Shown here: positions 1 through 9,937 of the stretch, piece by piece
Layout of the letters: each line of letters starts with the position of its first letter
How positions within the stretch are numbered: the stretch's first letter is position 1
The notes under the pieces: generated by a model
The model's database searches: none
What the model was told of the DNA's origin: nothing
What the model saw: the letters and a program-made list of their open reading frames with translations, nothing else
Assembly (NCBI RefSeq): GCF_019974155.1
Contig: NZ_AP025158.1
Location: 310,001-374,000 of the forward strand
Direction: 5' to 3'
Length of the DNA: 64,000 nt
Source of the DNA: Thermus thermophilus
GTDB lineage: Bacteria > Deinococcota > Deinococci > Deinococcales > Thermaceae
Translations under genes and position numbers: made by a program

Positions 1-122
1 CGCCCCTCCACCCGGGTGACGGGCTCCTGGGGGGCCTCGAGGACCTTGGGGGAGATGTAAAGCCCCTCCCGCTTGAGCCTTTCCAGCTCCTCGCGGACGC
101 GTGCGCGCAAGTCCAGGCTCAT
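1..122 (-). CDS. BioF/Kbl-type PLP acyltransferase, N-terminal 40 residues only
   Basis: Partial gene running off the left edge; only the N-terminus is present. It begins MSLDLRARVREELERL and continues to ...PVTRVEG, which I recognise as the start of the Thermus 8-amino-7-oxononanoate synthase / glycine C-acetyltransferase family (alpha-oxoamine synthases, PLP-dependent condensation of an acyl-CoA with an amino acid). The PLP lysine and all catalytic residues lie outside the window. The ATG at 120-122 is the first start in frame. The choice between BioF and Kbl cannot be made from this fragment. Confidence 0.75.
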   Translation of the reverse strand, partial: MSLDLRARVREELERLKREGLYISPKVLEAPQEPVTRVEG

Positions 123-219
123 GGCCTTATCTAACCGCCTTGGCCCCGGGGCTGTCCAGGGCCTCACCTTCCTCTGACCGAAAAGCGCTACCCTAGGGAT
201 GGGAGGTGGTAGCGGTTCC

Positions 220-1137
220 ATGAGGGCCGAGCTGCAAGCCGAAACCGAGGCCGAGCGCCTGGAGCGCCGGGCGAAGCTCCACGAACTCCTCCACCGCTTG
301 CGGGGGGAGCCGAACGTCCTCCTTCCCTTCCACCAGGCCCTGGCGCTGAGGCCCAGAGGGGAGCGCCATCTGGGCCTCAGGACCATTGAGGTGGACAAGG
401 TGGTGGGCTCCGTGGACCGCTACGAGGACTTTGACCACCGCTTCCTCCCCAAAACCCCCCACACCCTGGAGCGCTGGAAGCGCCTCCGCGCCCTCCAGCT
501 TGAAGGGGTGGAGTTTCCCCCCATAGAGGTCTACCAGGTGGGGGAGGCCTACTTCGTGAAGGACGGGAACCACCGGGTGGCCCTGGCCAAGGCCACGGGG
601 CAGAAGTTCATTGACGCTTACGTCATCGCTCTGGACGTCCCCGTGCCCGTGGAGCCCGGGGACACGCCCAAAGACCTCCTCCTCAAGGCGGAGTACGCCC
701 ACTTCCTGGAGAAGACGCGGCTCAAGGAGCTCCTTCCCGAGGCGGAGGAGATCCGCTTCACCACCTTGGGCCGCTACGACCTCCTCCTGGACCACATCGC
801 CACCCGCCGCTACTTCAAGGGGCTGGAGGAGGGCCGGGAGATCCCTTGGGAGGAGGCGGTGGTGGACTGGTACGAGAACCTCTACAAGCCCACGGTGGAG
901 GCCATCCGCCGCCTGGGCCTCCTCAGGGACTTCCCGGGCCGCACCGAGGCCGACCTCTACCTCTGGGTCATGGACCACCGCTACTTCCTGGCCCAGGAGC
1001 TCGGGGTGGACCCCGGTCCCGAAGGGGCGGCGGAGAGCTACGAAGCCCGCTTCGGGGGCGTGTGGAAGCGGCTTGGCGGGGGGCTTAAGCGCCAGTTGAA
1101 GGCTTTTTTCTTGGCGAAGGGAAAGGAGAAATTCTAG
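220..1137 (+). CDS. ParB/sulfiredoxin-fold domain protein
   Basis: A 305-residue soluble protein. Residues about 50-130 form a ParB-N-like domain with the hallmark DGNHRV at 115-120, the motif that marks ParB/Srx-fold nuclease-like and nucleotide-binding domains. The C-terminal half is helical and rich in aromatic and acidic residues (LWVMDHRYFL), as in a ParB-like family of uncharacterised putative transcriptional regulators. An upstream in-frame ATG exists at 199, but a GGGAGGTGG ribosome-binding site at about 200-208 sits inside that extension and favours ATG 220. It has no parA neighbour, so a chromosome-partition role is not indicated. The substrate is unknown; fold assignment is fairly sure, function is not. 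Confidence 0.7.
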   Translation: MRAELQAETEAERLERRAKLHELLHRLRGEPNVLLPFHQALALRPRGERHLGLRTIEVDKVVGSVDRYEDFDHRFLPKTPHTLERWKRLRALQLEGVEFPPIEVYQVGEAYFVKDGNHRVALAKATGQKFIDAYVIALDVPVPVEPGDTPKDLLLKAEYAHFLEKTRLKELLPEAEEIRFTTLGRYDLLLDHIATRRYFKGLEEGREIPWEEAVVDWYENLYKPTVEAIRRLGLLRDFPGRTEADLYLWVMDHRYFLAQELGVDPGPEGAAESYEARFGGVWKRLGGGLKRQLKAFFLAKGKEKF

Positions 1138-1157
1138 CGGCCCGAATTGCCGTGTCA

Positions 1158-1171
1158 AGTGCATATGCACT
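1158..1171. promoter_or_regulatory. 14-bp perfect palindrome upstream of the CsgG-like gene
   Basis: AGTGCATATGCACT is a perfect 14-bp palindrome located about 90 bp before the lipoprotein start and 20 bp after the preceding stop codon. It has the size and symmetry of a dimeric helix-turn-helix operator. No matching regulator gene is adjacent, so the binding protein is unknown. Confidence 0.4.
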
Positions 1172-1258
1172 CGCTTCTCTTTGGTTTTCCCCTTAGGCTC
1201 ACCCTAGCCCCAAGCTGTGTGGGGTAAAGTCAAGGGTCAAAAGGGAGGTGAGCCTACA

Positions 1259-2053
1259 GTGAAGAGGGCTTGGTTTCTTCTGAGCGCTTTTGCCCTGGCC
1301 GCTTGCGCACCCCAGGTGACGACCAAGGTGGATTCGGGGCTTTCCCCGGACAACCCTTATGCCACCTACACGGGGCCTCGGGCGAAGGTAGTTGTGGCTT
1401 CATTCCCGTGTAAGGCGGAAAAGTGCGGTCCTGGTGTGGATTCGTCCCAAGTGGGTGCGGCCGTTTTGGGTAAGCTTTTCGGCATCGAGGTGTCCACCAG
1501 CAAGGGCGATGTTGGGGCTGGGATTGCCGATATGCTTACCACTGCTCTTATTAACTCCAACCACTTTATCGTCTACGAGCGCTCTATCCTAGATCAGCTG
1601 CAAAAAGAGAGCCAAATCGGCAATCAGGCTCAGCAACTGCAGGGGGCGGAGATTTTGATCACCGGGACCATCACTGCCTTTGAGCCGGACGCCGGCGGTA
1701 CCCGTGGTGGAGGCGGTGGGTTAATTGGAGGCCTCTTGGGAGCCGTTACGGGAGGTCAAAAGAAGGCCTACGTGGCCGTGGACTTCCGTGCGGTGGATGT
1801 TCGCACGGGAGCTGTGGTGGCCGCCTTCCGGGTGGAGGGAGAGGCTTCGGACACGGACTTTGGGGGCTTGCTTGGGGCCTTGGTACCCGGGGCTGCCTTG
1901 GGTGGCGCTTTGAGCCAGTACCAGAAAACCCCCATGGGTAAGGCCTTGGCTGTGATGGTGGGCAAGGCGGTTGAAGAGCTGATCCGTCGCATCCCCCCCT
2001 CTTACTTCAAGTACGGCCCGGACGGGCAGCCTGTGCCTCAACCTGCGAAGTAG
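1259..2053 (+). CDS. CsgG-like (curli assembly family) lipoprotein
   Basis: A 264-residue exported lipoprotein: basic N-terminus (MKR), hydrophobic core and lipobox LAAC with the acylated Cys at residue 16. The mature part resembles CsgG/HfaB-type proteins, which form periplasmic/outer-membrane nonamers: a strand with VVVASFPC, a helix ending in LDQLQKE, then an AEILITGTITAFEP strand and a glycine-rich insertion (GGTRGGGGGLIGGLLG). The start is GTG 1259 because AAGGGAGGTGAG (1241-1252) is an ideal ribosome-binding site 9 nt upstream; a longer frame from 1217 would bury the signal peptide. No csgA/csgB amyloid or csgE/F gene is near, so a curli role is not implied. Codon use is noticeably less G+C-rich than its neighbours (many NNT/NNA codons), suggesting acquisition. 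Confidence 0.75.
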   Translation: MKRAWFLLSAFALAACAPQVTTKVDSGLSPDNPYATYTGPRAKVVVASFPCKAEKCGPGVDSSQVGAAVLGKLFGIEVSTSKGDVGAGIADMLTTALINSNHFIVYERSILDQLQKESQIGNQAQQLQGAEILITGTITAFEPDAGGTRGGGGGLIGGLLGAVTGGQKKAYVAVDFRAVDVRTGAVVAAFRVEGEASDTDFGGLLGALVPGAALGGALSQYQKTPMGKALAVMVGKAVEELIRRIPPSYFKYGPDGQPVPQPAK

Positions 2054-2065
2054 GTGTGTGAGGAT

Positions 2066-2091
2066 GGGGAGCGGCCTTAAGGCCGCTCCCC
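2066..2091 (+). terminator. Strong hairpin terminator after the CsgG-like gene
   Basis: GGGGAGCGGCC followed by its exact reverse complement gives an uninterrupted 26-bp palindrome (centre TTAA) 12 nt after the stop codon. There is no long T-run behind it, which is common in this very G+C-rich genome. Confidence 0.65.
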
Positions 2092-2117
2092 GCTTGACGT
2101 TCCGGTCTTTTCGCTGC

Positions 2118-2133
2118 ATTCTGTATACAGGAT
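2118..2133. promoter_or_regulatory. GntR-type operator overlapping the regulator's own start
   Basis: The centre CTGTATACAG (2121-2130) is a perfect palindrome and the symmetry extends to ATTCTGTATACAGGAT with one mismatch per arm. A TGTATACA core is typical of FCD-class GntR operators. It overlaps the first ATG of the GntR gene (2132) and contains a TATACA -10-like hexamer; a TTGACG hexamer lies at 2094-2099, but at 24 nt the spacing to TATACA is not canonical. Autoregulation is the simplest reading. Confidence 0.55.
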
Positions 2134-2794
2134 GCACGCCCTGGGCTTCCGCCGCCCCAACCAGGTGCGCGAGGCGGTCTACCGTCACCTCAAGGACCTC
2201 CTCCTCTCGGGCCGCTTTGCCCCGGGGGAGAGGCTTTCCGAGCCCCTTTTGGCCCAGGAGCTCGGCGTTTCCCGCACCCCCGTGCGGGAGGCCCTGATGC
2301 GCCTCGCCGAGGAGGGCCTGGTGGAGCTCGTCCCGGGGAGGGGGGCGAGGGTTAGGGCCTTTGCCCCGGAGGAGGTGGAGGAGGTCTACGGGGTGCGGGC
2401 CCTTTTGGAGGGGGAGGCGGCGCGGGAAGCGGCTTTGAGGGCCACGCCCTGGGAGCTCGCCGAGCTTGAGCGCCTCCTTCGGGCCATTGACGAGGCCCCC
2501 CGGGAGGACTACCCGGAGCAGATGCGCCGCGACCTGGAGTTCCACCGCGCCTTGGTGCGGCTATCCGGGAACCGGACGCTTTACCGCCTCTACGAGGATC
2601 TCCTCGCCACCCTGGCCCTGGCCCGGAGCGCCCTGCCCACCCTTTCCCAGGACGAGGCCACGAGGCGGGAGCACCGGGCGATCCTCGAGGCCCTCCTCCA
2701 AAGGGACGCCGAGGGGGCGAGGTGGGCGGTGGAGGCCCACGTCTTCCGCTTCCGCGACCTGGTGGTGGGGCGGCTTCGGAAGGAGGGAGGATGA
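2132..2794 (+). CDS. GntR family (FCD/FadR-type) transcriptional regulator
   Basis: A 220-residue regulator. Residues about 12-75 form the winged helix-turn-helix with the diagnostic [24 protein letters not shown] signature (shown across 44-67); residues about 85-215 are the helical FCD effector-binding domain with conserved acidic/His positions (RDLEFHRAL, and AHVFRFRDL near the end). It overlaps the next gene by ATGA (2791-2794), so it is translationally coupled to proline dehydrogenase and very probably controls proline catabolism and itself through the palindrome at 2118-2133. The effector (proline, P5C or glutamate) is inference. ATG 2132 is the first start; GTG 2165 would also preserve the whole DNA-binding domain. 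Confidence 0.85.
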   Translation: MHALGFRRPNQVREAVYRHLKDLLLSGRFAPGERLSEPLLAQELGVSRTPVREALMRLAEEGLVELVPGRGARVRAFAPEEVEEVYGVRALLEGEAAREAALRATPWELAELERLLRAIDEAPREDYPEQMRRDLEFHRALVRLSGNRTLYRLYEDLLATLALARSALPTLSQDEATRREHRAILEALLQRDAEGARWAVEAHVFRFRDLVVGRLRKEGG

Positions 2795-3714
2795 ACCTGG
2801 ACCTGGCCTACCGTTCCTTCGTGCTTTCCGTGGCGGGAAACCCGCAGGTGGAGCGCCTCATCAAGCACCGGGCGAAGGCCCTGGTGCGGCGCTACGTGGC
2901 AGGGGAGACCGTGGAGGAGGCCCTTAAGGCGGCGGAGGTCCTGGAGCGGGAGGGCGTCCACGCCATCCTGGACCTTCTGGGCGAGGGGGTGAAGACCGAG
3001 GAGGAAGCCCGGGCCTTCCAGCGGGGCATTTTGGAGCTTATATGGGCTTTGTCGGAGAAGCCATGGCCTAAATACGTCTCCCTGAAGCCCACCCAGCTCG
3101 GCCTAGACCTCTCCGAGAACCTCGCCCTCGCCCTTCTGCGCGAGATCCTGAGGGAGGCCGAGCCCCGGGGGGTCTTCGTGCGCCTGGACATGGAGGACTC
3201 CCCCCGGGTGGAGGCCACCTTGCGCCTCTATAAGGCCCTGAGGGAGGAGGGGTTTTCCCAGGTGGGGGTCGTCCTGCAAAGCTACCTCTACCGCACGGAG
3301 AAGGACCTTTTGGACCTCCTTCCCTACCGCCCCAACCTCCGCCTGGTGAAGGGGGCCTACCGGGAGCCCAAGGAGGTGGCCTTCCCGGACAAGCGCCTCG
3401 TTGACGCCGAGTACCTGCACCTGGGGAAGCTTGCCCTCAAGGAGGGGCTTTACGTGGCCTTCGCCACCCACGACCCCAGGATCATCGCCGAGGTCAAGCG
3501 CTACACCGAGGCCATGGGGATCCCCAGGTCGCGCTTTGAGTTCCAGCTCCTCTACGGGGTGCGCCCCGAGGAACAGAGGCGGCTCGCCCGAGAGGGGTAC
3601 ACGGTGCGGGCCTACGTGCCCTACGGCCGGGACTGGTACCCCTACCTCACCCGGAGGATCGCGGAAAGGCCGGAGAACCTCCTCCTCGTCCTGAGGAGCT
3701 TGGTCTCCGGCTAG
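2791..3714 (+). CDS. Proline dehydrogenase (PRODH, monofunctional PutA domain)
   Basis: A 307-residue FAD enzyme, the length of the structurally studied Thermus PRODH. It oxidises L-proline to 1-pyrroline-5-carboxylate and passes electrons to the respiratory chain. Visible family motifs include [17 protein letters not shown], the lysine/arginine-rich flavin-binding barrel strands and the C-terminal substrate-binding [17 protein letters not shown], whose paired arginines grip the proline carboxylate. The N-terminus has additional helices ([10 protein letters not shown]...) seen in the bacterial monofunctional form. The ATG overlaps the regulator stop, preceded by AGGAGGGAGG. P5C dehydrogenase follows after 15 nt, completing the two-step pathway. 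Confidence 0.93.
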   Translation: MNLDLAYRSFVLSVAGNPQVERLIKHRAKALVRRYVAGETVEEALKAAEVLEREGVHAILDLLGEGVKTEEEARAFQRGILELIWALSEKPWPKYVSLKPTQLGLDLSENLALALLREILREAEPRGVFVRLDMEDSPRVEATLRLYKALREEGFSQVGVVLQSYLYRTEKDLLDLLPYRPNLRLVKGAYREPKEVAFPDKRLVDAEYLHLGKLALKEGLYVAFATHDPRIIAEVKRYTEAMGIPRSRFEFQLLYGVRPEEQRRLAREGYTVRAYVPYGRDWYPYLTRRIAERPENLLLVLRSLVSG

Positions 3715-3729
3715 AGGAGGTGGACGAGG

Positions 3730-5280
<1,551 letters not shown>

Positions 5281-5283
5281 GGG

Positions 5284-5289
5284 TATAAT
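5284..5289 (+). promoter_or_regulatory. Perfect -10 hexamer for gdhAB
   Basis: TATAAT occurs 3 nt after the P5CDH stop codon and 16 nt before the gdhA ATG at 5306, giving a leader of about 10 nt. No convincing -35 is visible at the expected spacing. It shows that gdhAB can be transcribed independently of the proline genes. Confidence 0.6.
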
Positions 5290-5305
5290 CCTCGGCGGTG
5301 ATGCT

Positions 5306-6565
5306 ATGCCGCTAAAAGCCTACCGGCCCCCCGAGGACCCGGGGCTTTGGGACACCTACCTGGAGTGGCTGGAGCGGGCCCTAAAGGTGGCGGAGGCCCA
5401 CCCCACCACCCTGGAGTACCTGGCCCACCCCAAGCGCTTGGTCATCCTCTCCCTCCCCGTGGTCATGGACGACGGGAAGGTGCGCATCTTCCAGGGCTAC
5501 CGCGTGGTGCACGACATTGCCCGGGGACCGGCCAAGGGCGGGGTCCGCCTGGACCCGGGGGTCACCCTGGGCCAGACCGCGGGCCTCGCCGCCTGGATGA
5601 CCTTGAAGGCGGCCGTCTACGATCTGCCTTTCGGCGGGGCGGCGGGGGGGATCGCCGTGGACCCCAAGGGGCTTTCCCCGGGGGAGTTGGAGCGCCTGGT
5701 GCGCCGCTACACCGCCGAGCTCGTGGGCCTCATCGGGCCCGATAGCGACATCCTGGGGCCCGACCTCGGGGCGGACCAGCAGGTCATGGCCTGGATCATG
5801 GACACCTACTCCATGACCGTGGGCTCCACGGTGCCCGGGGTGGTGACGGGGAAGCCCCACGCCCTGGGGGGGAGCGAGGGACGGGACGACGCCGCGGGGC
5901 TTGGGGCGCTCCTCGTGCTGGAGGCCCTGGCCAAGAGGCGGGGCCTGGACCTTCGGGGCGCCCGGGTGGTGGTGCAGGGCCTCGGCCAGGTGGGGGCGGC
6001 GGTGGCCCTGCACGCCGAGCGCCTGGGGATGCGGGTGGTGGCCGTGGCCACCTCCATGGGGGGCATGTACGCCCCCGAGGGGCTGGACTTGGCCCAGGTC
6101 CTTTCCACCTACGAGGCCACAGGGTCTTTGCCCCGCCTGGACCTGGCCCCGGAGGAGGTCTTCGGCCTCGAGGCCGAGGTCCTCGTCCTGGCGGCCCGGG
6201 AAGGGGCCTTGGACGGGGACAGGGCCCGGCAGGTCCGGGCCCGGGCGGTGGTGGAGGCGGCCAACTTCGGCCTCACCCCCGAGGCCGAGGCCTACCTTTT
6301 GGGCAAGGGGGTCCTGGTGGTGCCCGACCTCCTCTCCGGCGGGGGCGGACTCCTCGCCAGCTACCTGGAGTGGGTGCAGGACCTCAACATGTTCTTCTGG
6401 AGCCCGGAGGAGGTGCGCGAGCGCTTTGAAACCCGTGTGGCCCGGGTGGTGGACGCGGTCTGCCGGCGGGCGGAGCGGGACGGGTTGGACCTGAGGATGG
6501 GCGCCTTGGCCCTCGCCTTGGAGCGGTTGGACGAGGCCACCCGGCTTCGGGGCGTGTACCCCTAA
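5306..6565 (+). CDS. gdhA: Glutamate dehydrogenase regulatory subunit (GdhA)
   Basis: A 419-residue protein of the hexameric GDH family that is clearly paralogous to the next gene along its whole length. It lacks the catalytic lysine: the PxGGxKGG motif reads PFGGAAGG (108-115), with Ala113 where GdhB has Lys114. The segment after the conserved GPAKGGVR is also altered (LDPGVTLGQ), and the active-site PAPDVNT of GdhB is replaced by LGPDLGAD. This fits the known T. thermophilus GdhA, a catalytically inactive subunit that confers leucine activation and control on a GdhA-GdhB complex. The Rossmann domain ([14 protein letters not shown]) is intact. The gap to gdhB is only 10 nt. Confidence 0.9.
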   Translation: MPLKAYRPPEDPGLWDTYLEWLERALKVAEAHPTTLEYLAHPKRLVILSLPVVMDDGKVRIFQGYRVVHDIARGPAKGGVRLDPGVTLGQTAGLAAWMTLKAAVYDLPFGGAAGGIAVDPKGLSPGELERLVRRYTAELVGLIGPDSDILGPDLGADQQVMAWIMDTYSMTVGSTVPGVVTGKPHALGGSEGRDDAAGLGALLVLEALAKRRGLDLRGARVVVQGLGQVGAAVALHAERLGMRVVAVATSMGGMYAPEGLDLAQVLSTYEATGSLPRLDLAPEEVFGLEAEVLVLAAREGALDGDRARQVRARAVVEAANFGLTPEAEAYLLGKGVLVVPDLLSGGGGLLASYLEWVQDLNMFFWSPEEVRERFETRVARVVDAVCRRAERDGLDLRMGALALALERLDEATRLRGVYP

Positions 6566-6575
6566 AGGAGCGGCG

Positions 6576-7850
6576 ATGAAGAGCGAACCCCTTTCCTACC
6601 TGGGCAAGGACGGAGGCCCCTGGGAGATCTTCACGGAGCAGGTGGACCGGGTCGTCCCCTACCTGGGGCGGCTCGCCCCCCTGGCGGAAAGCCTCAAGCG
6701 GCCCAAGAGAGTCCTCATCGTGGACGTCCCTGTGCGGCTGGACGACGGGAGCGTGGCCTACTTTGAAGGGTACCGGGTCCACCACAACACCGCCCGGGGG
6801 CCCGCCAAGGGCGGGGTGCGCTACCACCCCGAGGTCACCCTCTCCGAGGTCATGGCCCTGGCGGGGTGGATGACCATCAAAAACGCCGCCGTGGGCCTGC
6901 CCTACGGGGGCGGAAAGGGCGGGGTGCGGGTGGACCCGAGGAAGCTTTCCCCCGGGGAGCTGGAACGCCTCACCCGCCGCTACACCTCGGAGATCGGGAT
7001 CCTCCTCGGCCCCGACCGGGACATCCCCGCCCCCGACGTGAACACCGGGGAGCGGGAGATGGCCTGGATGATGGACACCTACTCCATGAACGTAGGCCGC
7101 ACCGTGCCCGGGGTGGTGACGGGGAAGCCCATTGCCCTGGGCGGCTCCCTGGGCCGGAGGGACGCCACGGGGAGGGGAGTCTTCATCACCGCGGCGGCCG
7201 CGGCGGAGAAGATCGGGCTTCAGGTGGAGGGGGCCAGGGTGGCCATCCAGGGCTTCGGCAACGTGGGCAACGCCGCCGCCCGGGTCTTCCACGACCACGG
7301 GGCCCGCGTCGTCGCCGTCCAGGACCACACCGGCACCGTCTACAACGAGGCGGGCATTGACCCTTACGACCTCCTCCGTTACGTGCAAGAGTTCGGGGGG
7401 GTGAGGGGGTACCCCAAGGCGGAGCCCCTGCCGGCGGCGGACTTCTGGGGCCTGCCCGTGGAGTTCCTCATCCCCGCGGCCTTGGAGAAGCAGATCACCG
7501 AGCAGAACGCCTGGCGCATCCGGGCCCGGATCATCGCCGAGGGGGCGAACGGCCCCACCACCCCGGCCGCCGACGACATCCTCCAGGAGAAGGGGGTCCT
7601 GGTGGTCCCCGACGTCATCGCCAACGCCGGGGGGGTGACGGTGAGCTACTTTGAGTGGGTCCAGGACTTCAACTCCTACTTCTGGACGGAGGAGGAGATC
7701 AACGCCCGCCTGGAGCGGGTGCTCCGCAACGCCTTTGAGGCGGTGTGGCAGGTGGCCCAGGAGAAGAGGATCCCCTTGCGCACCGCCGCCTACGTGGTGG
7801 CGGCCACCCGGGTCCTCGAGGCCCGGGCCCTCCGGGGCCTCTACCCGTAG
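6576..7850 (+). CDS. gdhB: Glutamate dehydrogenase catalytic subunit (GdhB)
   Basis: A 424-residue Glu/Leu/Phe/Val dehydrogenase that deaminates L-glutamate to 2-oxoglutarate with NAD(P)+. Catalytic Lys114 is present in PYGGGKGG (109-116), the substrate-binding lysine in GPAKGGVR, and the catalytic Asp in PAPDVNT; the nucleotide-binding loop is [12 protein letters not shown]. It is the active partner of GdhA immediately upstream, and both are placed behind the proline catabolic genes, so the cluster converts proline to 2-oxoglutarate. ATG 6576 follows AAAGGAG. Confidence 0.93.
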   Translation: MKSEPLSYLGKDGGPWEIFTEQVDRVVPYLGRLAPLAESLKRPKRVLIVDVPVRLDDGSVAYFEGYRVHHNTARGPAKGGVRYHPEVTLSEVMALAGWMTIKNAAVGLPYGGGKGGVRVDPRKLSPGELERLTRRYTSEIGILLGPDRDIPAPDVNTGEREMAWMMDTYSMNVGRTVPGVVTGKPIALGGSLGRRDATGRGVFITAAAAAEKIGLQVEGARVAIQGFGNVGNAAARVFHDHGARVVAVQDHTGTVYNEAGIDPYDLLRYVQEFGGVRGYPKAEPLPAADFWGLPVEFLIPAALEKQITEQNAWRIRARIIAEGANGPTTPAADDILQEKGVLVVPDVIANAGGVTVSYFEWVQDFNSYFWTEEEINARLERVLRNAFEAVWQVAQEKRIPLRTAAYVVAATRVLEARALRGLYP

Positions 7851-7859
7851 GCTAGTGGT

Positions 7860-8387
7860 GTGGACTGGCCCCGCTTCGGCCGCGTGGTCCTCAAGCCCTT
7901 TGCCGCCGGGCTTTCCGAGGAGGAGTGGAAGGGCCTCTACGAGACCTTCCGCGACCCCGAGGTGGCGGAGTGGAACGGCTCAAGCCCCCTGCGCTCGCCC
8001 TTTTGGCTCTTCAAGCGCTTCGTCCTGGCGGAGGCCCGGAGAAAGGACCGCGTGGCCTTCGTCATCCTGGACGAGAAGGGGGAGTACCTGGGGACGCTTG
8101 AGCTTTACGACCTCACCCGCGAGGAGGCCACCTTGGGCATCCTCATCGGGCGGAAGGACCGCTGGGGGCAGGGCTACGGTACGGAAGCGGTGCGGGCGGC
8201 CTTGGACTACGCCTTCCGCGTCCTGGGCCTGAGGCGGGTGAAGCTCAGGACCTTCGCCCACAACCTGAGGGCGAGGCGGGCCTTTGAGAAGGCGGGCTTC
8301 CGCGAGGTGGGCGTGGTCCCAGGCCCCAAGGGGAGAGAGGACGTGCACATGGAGGTGCGCCGTGAGGATCTTGGCCCCGAGGCTTAG
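7860..8387 (+). CDS. GNAT family N-acetyltransferase
   Basis: A 175-residue acetyltransferase of the RimJ/RimL type. The acetyl-CoA pyrophosphate loop is GRKDRWGQGYGTEA, preceded by the beta-4 strand EEATLGILIG and followed by the RRVKLRTFAHNLRARRAFEKAGF strand-helix (N-x-R-A-x-x-A-Y/F-x-K-x-G-F signature). The natural substrate is not predictable from sequence; protein or aminoglycoside-like amines are possible. The start is GTG 7860; a TAGGCT hexamer 6 nt upstream fits a leaderless transcript. Its end overlaps the next gene by 26 nt. Confidence 0.85.
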   Translation: MDWPRFGRVVLKPFAAGLSEEEWKGLYETFRDPEVAEWNGSSPLRSPFWLFKRFVLAEARRKDRVAFVILDEKGEYLGTLELYDLTREEATLGILIGRKDRWGQGYGTEAVRAALDYAFRVLGLRRVKLRTFAHNLRARRAFEKAGFREVGVVPGPKGREDVHMEVRREDLGPEA

Positions 8388-9252
8388 GGAGGAGGTGTGG
8401 GCCGCCTTGCCCGAGGAGGTGGAGGTGCGCTTTCTGGACGCGCCCTGGCCCAAGGCCTGCGACCTCTTCATCCCCCCTTACGGGCAAGAGGAGGTGGTGC
8501 GGCGGGTCCTGGAGGAGGTGGAGGTCAAGGTGGTCCAGACCCTCTCCGCCGGGGTGGACTGGATCCTGCCCCTCGTCCCCGAGGGGGTGGTGCTCTGCGA
8601 CGGCTCCGGGATCCACGACGCCCCCGTGGCCGAGTGGGTGGTCCTGGCCCTCCTCGCCCTCCTCAAGGACCTCCCGGGCTTCCTCGAGGCCCAGAGGGAA
8701 AGGCGCTGGGCCCCGAGGAGGCTTTCCGACCTGGAGGGGAAGAGGGTCCTCCTCTTGGGCTACGGGTCCATCGGGAAGGCGGTGGCGGAAAGGCTTAGGC
8801 CTTTTGGGGTGGAGCTTTTCCCCGTGGCCCGCCACCCCCGCCCCGGGGTCTACACCCGGGAGGACCTGCCCGGCCTCCTGCCCCGGGCGGACGCCGTGGT
8901 CCTCCTCCTCCCCCTCACCCCCGAGACCCGGGGCATCGTGGACCGGGACTTCCTCGCCCGGATGAAGGAGGGGGCCCTCCTGGTGAACGCGGGGAGGGGA
9001 GGGCTCGTGGACACGGAGGCCCTCCTCGAGGCCCTGGAGGCGGGGCGGGTCCGGGCCTTCTTGGACGTCACCGACCCCGAGCCCCTTCCCCAGGACCACC
9101 CCCTCTGGCGGGCTAGGGGGGTGGTCGTCACCCCCCACGTGGCCGGGCTTTCCGAGGGGTTTTCCCGGAGGGTGGCCCGCTTCCTCGCCGAGCAGGTGGG
9201 GCGGTACCTCCGGGGGGAGCCCCTTCTGAACGTGGTGCGGGAGGGGTATTAA
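8362..9252 (+). CDS. D-isomer-specific 2-hydroxyacid dehydrogenase family protein
   Basis: A 296-residue NAD(P)-dependent oxidoreductase. The central Rossmann motif is LLGYGSIGKAVAE; the catalytic Arg-Glu-His set is represented by NAGRGGLVDTEAL (Arg), the acidic DVTDPEPLP region and the C-terminal His of VVTPHVAG. It is shorter than serA-type phosphoglycerate dehydrogenase and has no ACT domain, so glyoxylate/hydroxypyruvate reductase or a related ketoacid reductase is more likely than SerA. GTG 8362 is chosen because GGAGGTGCGCC precedes it directly; it overlaps the acetyltransferase gene, implying translational coupling. Confidence 0.85.
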   Translation: MRILAPRLREEVWAALPEEVEVRFLDAPWPKACDLFIPPYGQEEVVRRVLEEVEVKVVQTLSAGVDWILPLVPEGVVLCDGSGIHDAPVAEWVVLALLALLKDLPGFLEAQRERRWAPRRLSDLEGKRVLLLGYGSIGKAVAERLRPFGVELFPVARHPRPGVYTREDLPGLLPRADAVVLLLPLTPETRGIVDRDFLARMKEGALLVNAGRGGLVDTEALLEALEAGRVRAFLDVTDPEPLPQDHPLWRARGVVVTPHVAGLSEGFSRRVARFLAEQVGRYLRGEPLLNVVREGY

Positions 9253-9335
9253 GGCCACTCCGTGCCCGCTTGGGCCAGCACGGGGACCCCGGGCACTTGG
9301 CCACCCTTGCGGGAAAAGTGCTACCCTGGAGGAGG

Positions 9336-9542
9336 ATGCGGCGTATTGCTCTCCCCGAGGACGTGGCCGAGGCTTTGGAGCGTTTCCGCCGTGCACGGGG
9401 CCGAGGCTGGCGCAAGGCGCTCCTCCACCTGGCGGTAGAGGAGGAGCGGAAAGCCCTGGCCCGGTTGGTGGGGGAGCTTAGGGCCACGGCCGCTTCCCAG
9501 GGGCTCACCGAGGAAGAGGTGGCCCGCCGACTGGAGGTGTGA
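9336..9542 (+). CDS. Small antitoxin-like protein (partner of PIN toxin)
   Basis: A 68-residue charged, helical protein (MRRIALPEDVAEALERFRRARG...) placed directly before a PIN-domain gene and sharing GTGA with it (9539-9542). Size, position and coupling are those of a VapB-type or similar antitoxin. The N-terminal IALPEDVAEALERF resembles a ribbon-helix-helix start. A TGCTACCCT extended -10-like element lies at about 9319-9327, nine nucleotides before the ATG, with GGAGGAGG between them. A longer frame from 9270 reads across this promoter and is not accepted. Confidence 0.65.
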   Translation: MRRIALPEDVAEALERFRRARGRGWRKALLHLAVEEERKALARLVGELRATAASQGLTEEEVARRLEV

Positions 9543-9937
9543 GGGTCGTCCTGGACACCAACGTCTTGGTGGCGGCCCTGTTGACCCAGGGGGCGGCCGC
9601 CCAGGTGGTGGACCTGTGGTTGGCGGGCAGGTATACCCTCCTCACCGCCGAGGTCCAGTTGCGGGAGCTTCGGCGGGTGCTGCGGAACAAGTTTCCCGAG
9701 CTGCCCCGCGCCAAGGTGGGTAGGCTCGTCAACCTGTTGCGCCGTCAGGCGGAGGTGGTGGCCCGCCCCCGTCCCCCCGGCCTTTCCCCGGACCCCGACG
9801 ACGACCTCCTCCTGGGCCTCGCCCTGGTGGGAAGGGCAGACTGCTTGGTGACCGGGGACAAGAGCCACCTGCTTTCCCTTAAGGTGAAGGGGTTGCGCAT
9901 CCTTTCGGTCCGTTCCTTTTTGCGGGAGGTGAGCTGA
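9539..9937 (+). CDS. PIN-domain toxin (VapC-like / PIN family TA component)
   Basis: A 132-residue PIN-fold ribonuclease. The acidic metal site is complete: Asp6 in LDTNVL, Glu in the AEVQLREL helix (38/43), Asp87-Asp89 in DPDDD, and Asp107 in VTGDKSH. The pattern matches the 'putative toxin, PIN family' branch rather than tRNA-fMet VapC. The GTG start is embedded in the antitoxin stop codon, and its own stop (TGA 9935-9937) overlaps the ATG of the following ubiquitin-fold gene. It is probably a single-strand endoribonuclease neutralised by the upstream protein. Confidence 0.82.
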   Translation: MRVVLDTNVLVAALLTQGAAAQVVDLWLAGRYTLLTAEVQLRELRRVLRNKFPELPRAKVGRLVNLLRRQAEVVARPRPPGLSPDPDDDLLLGLALVGRADCLVTGDKSHLLSLKVKGLRILSVRSFLREVS

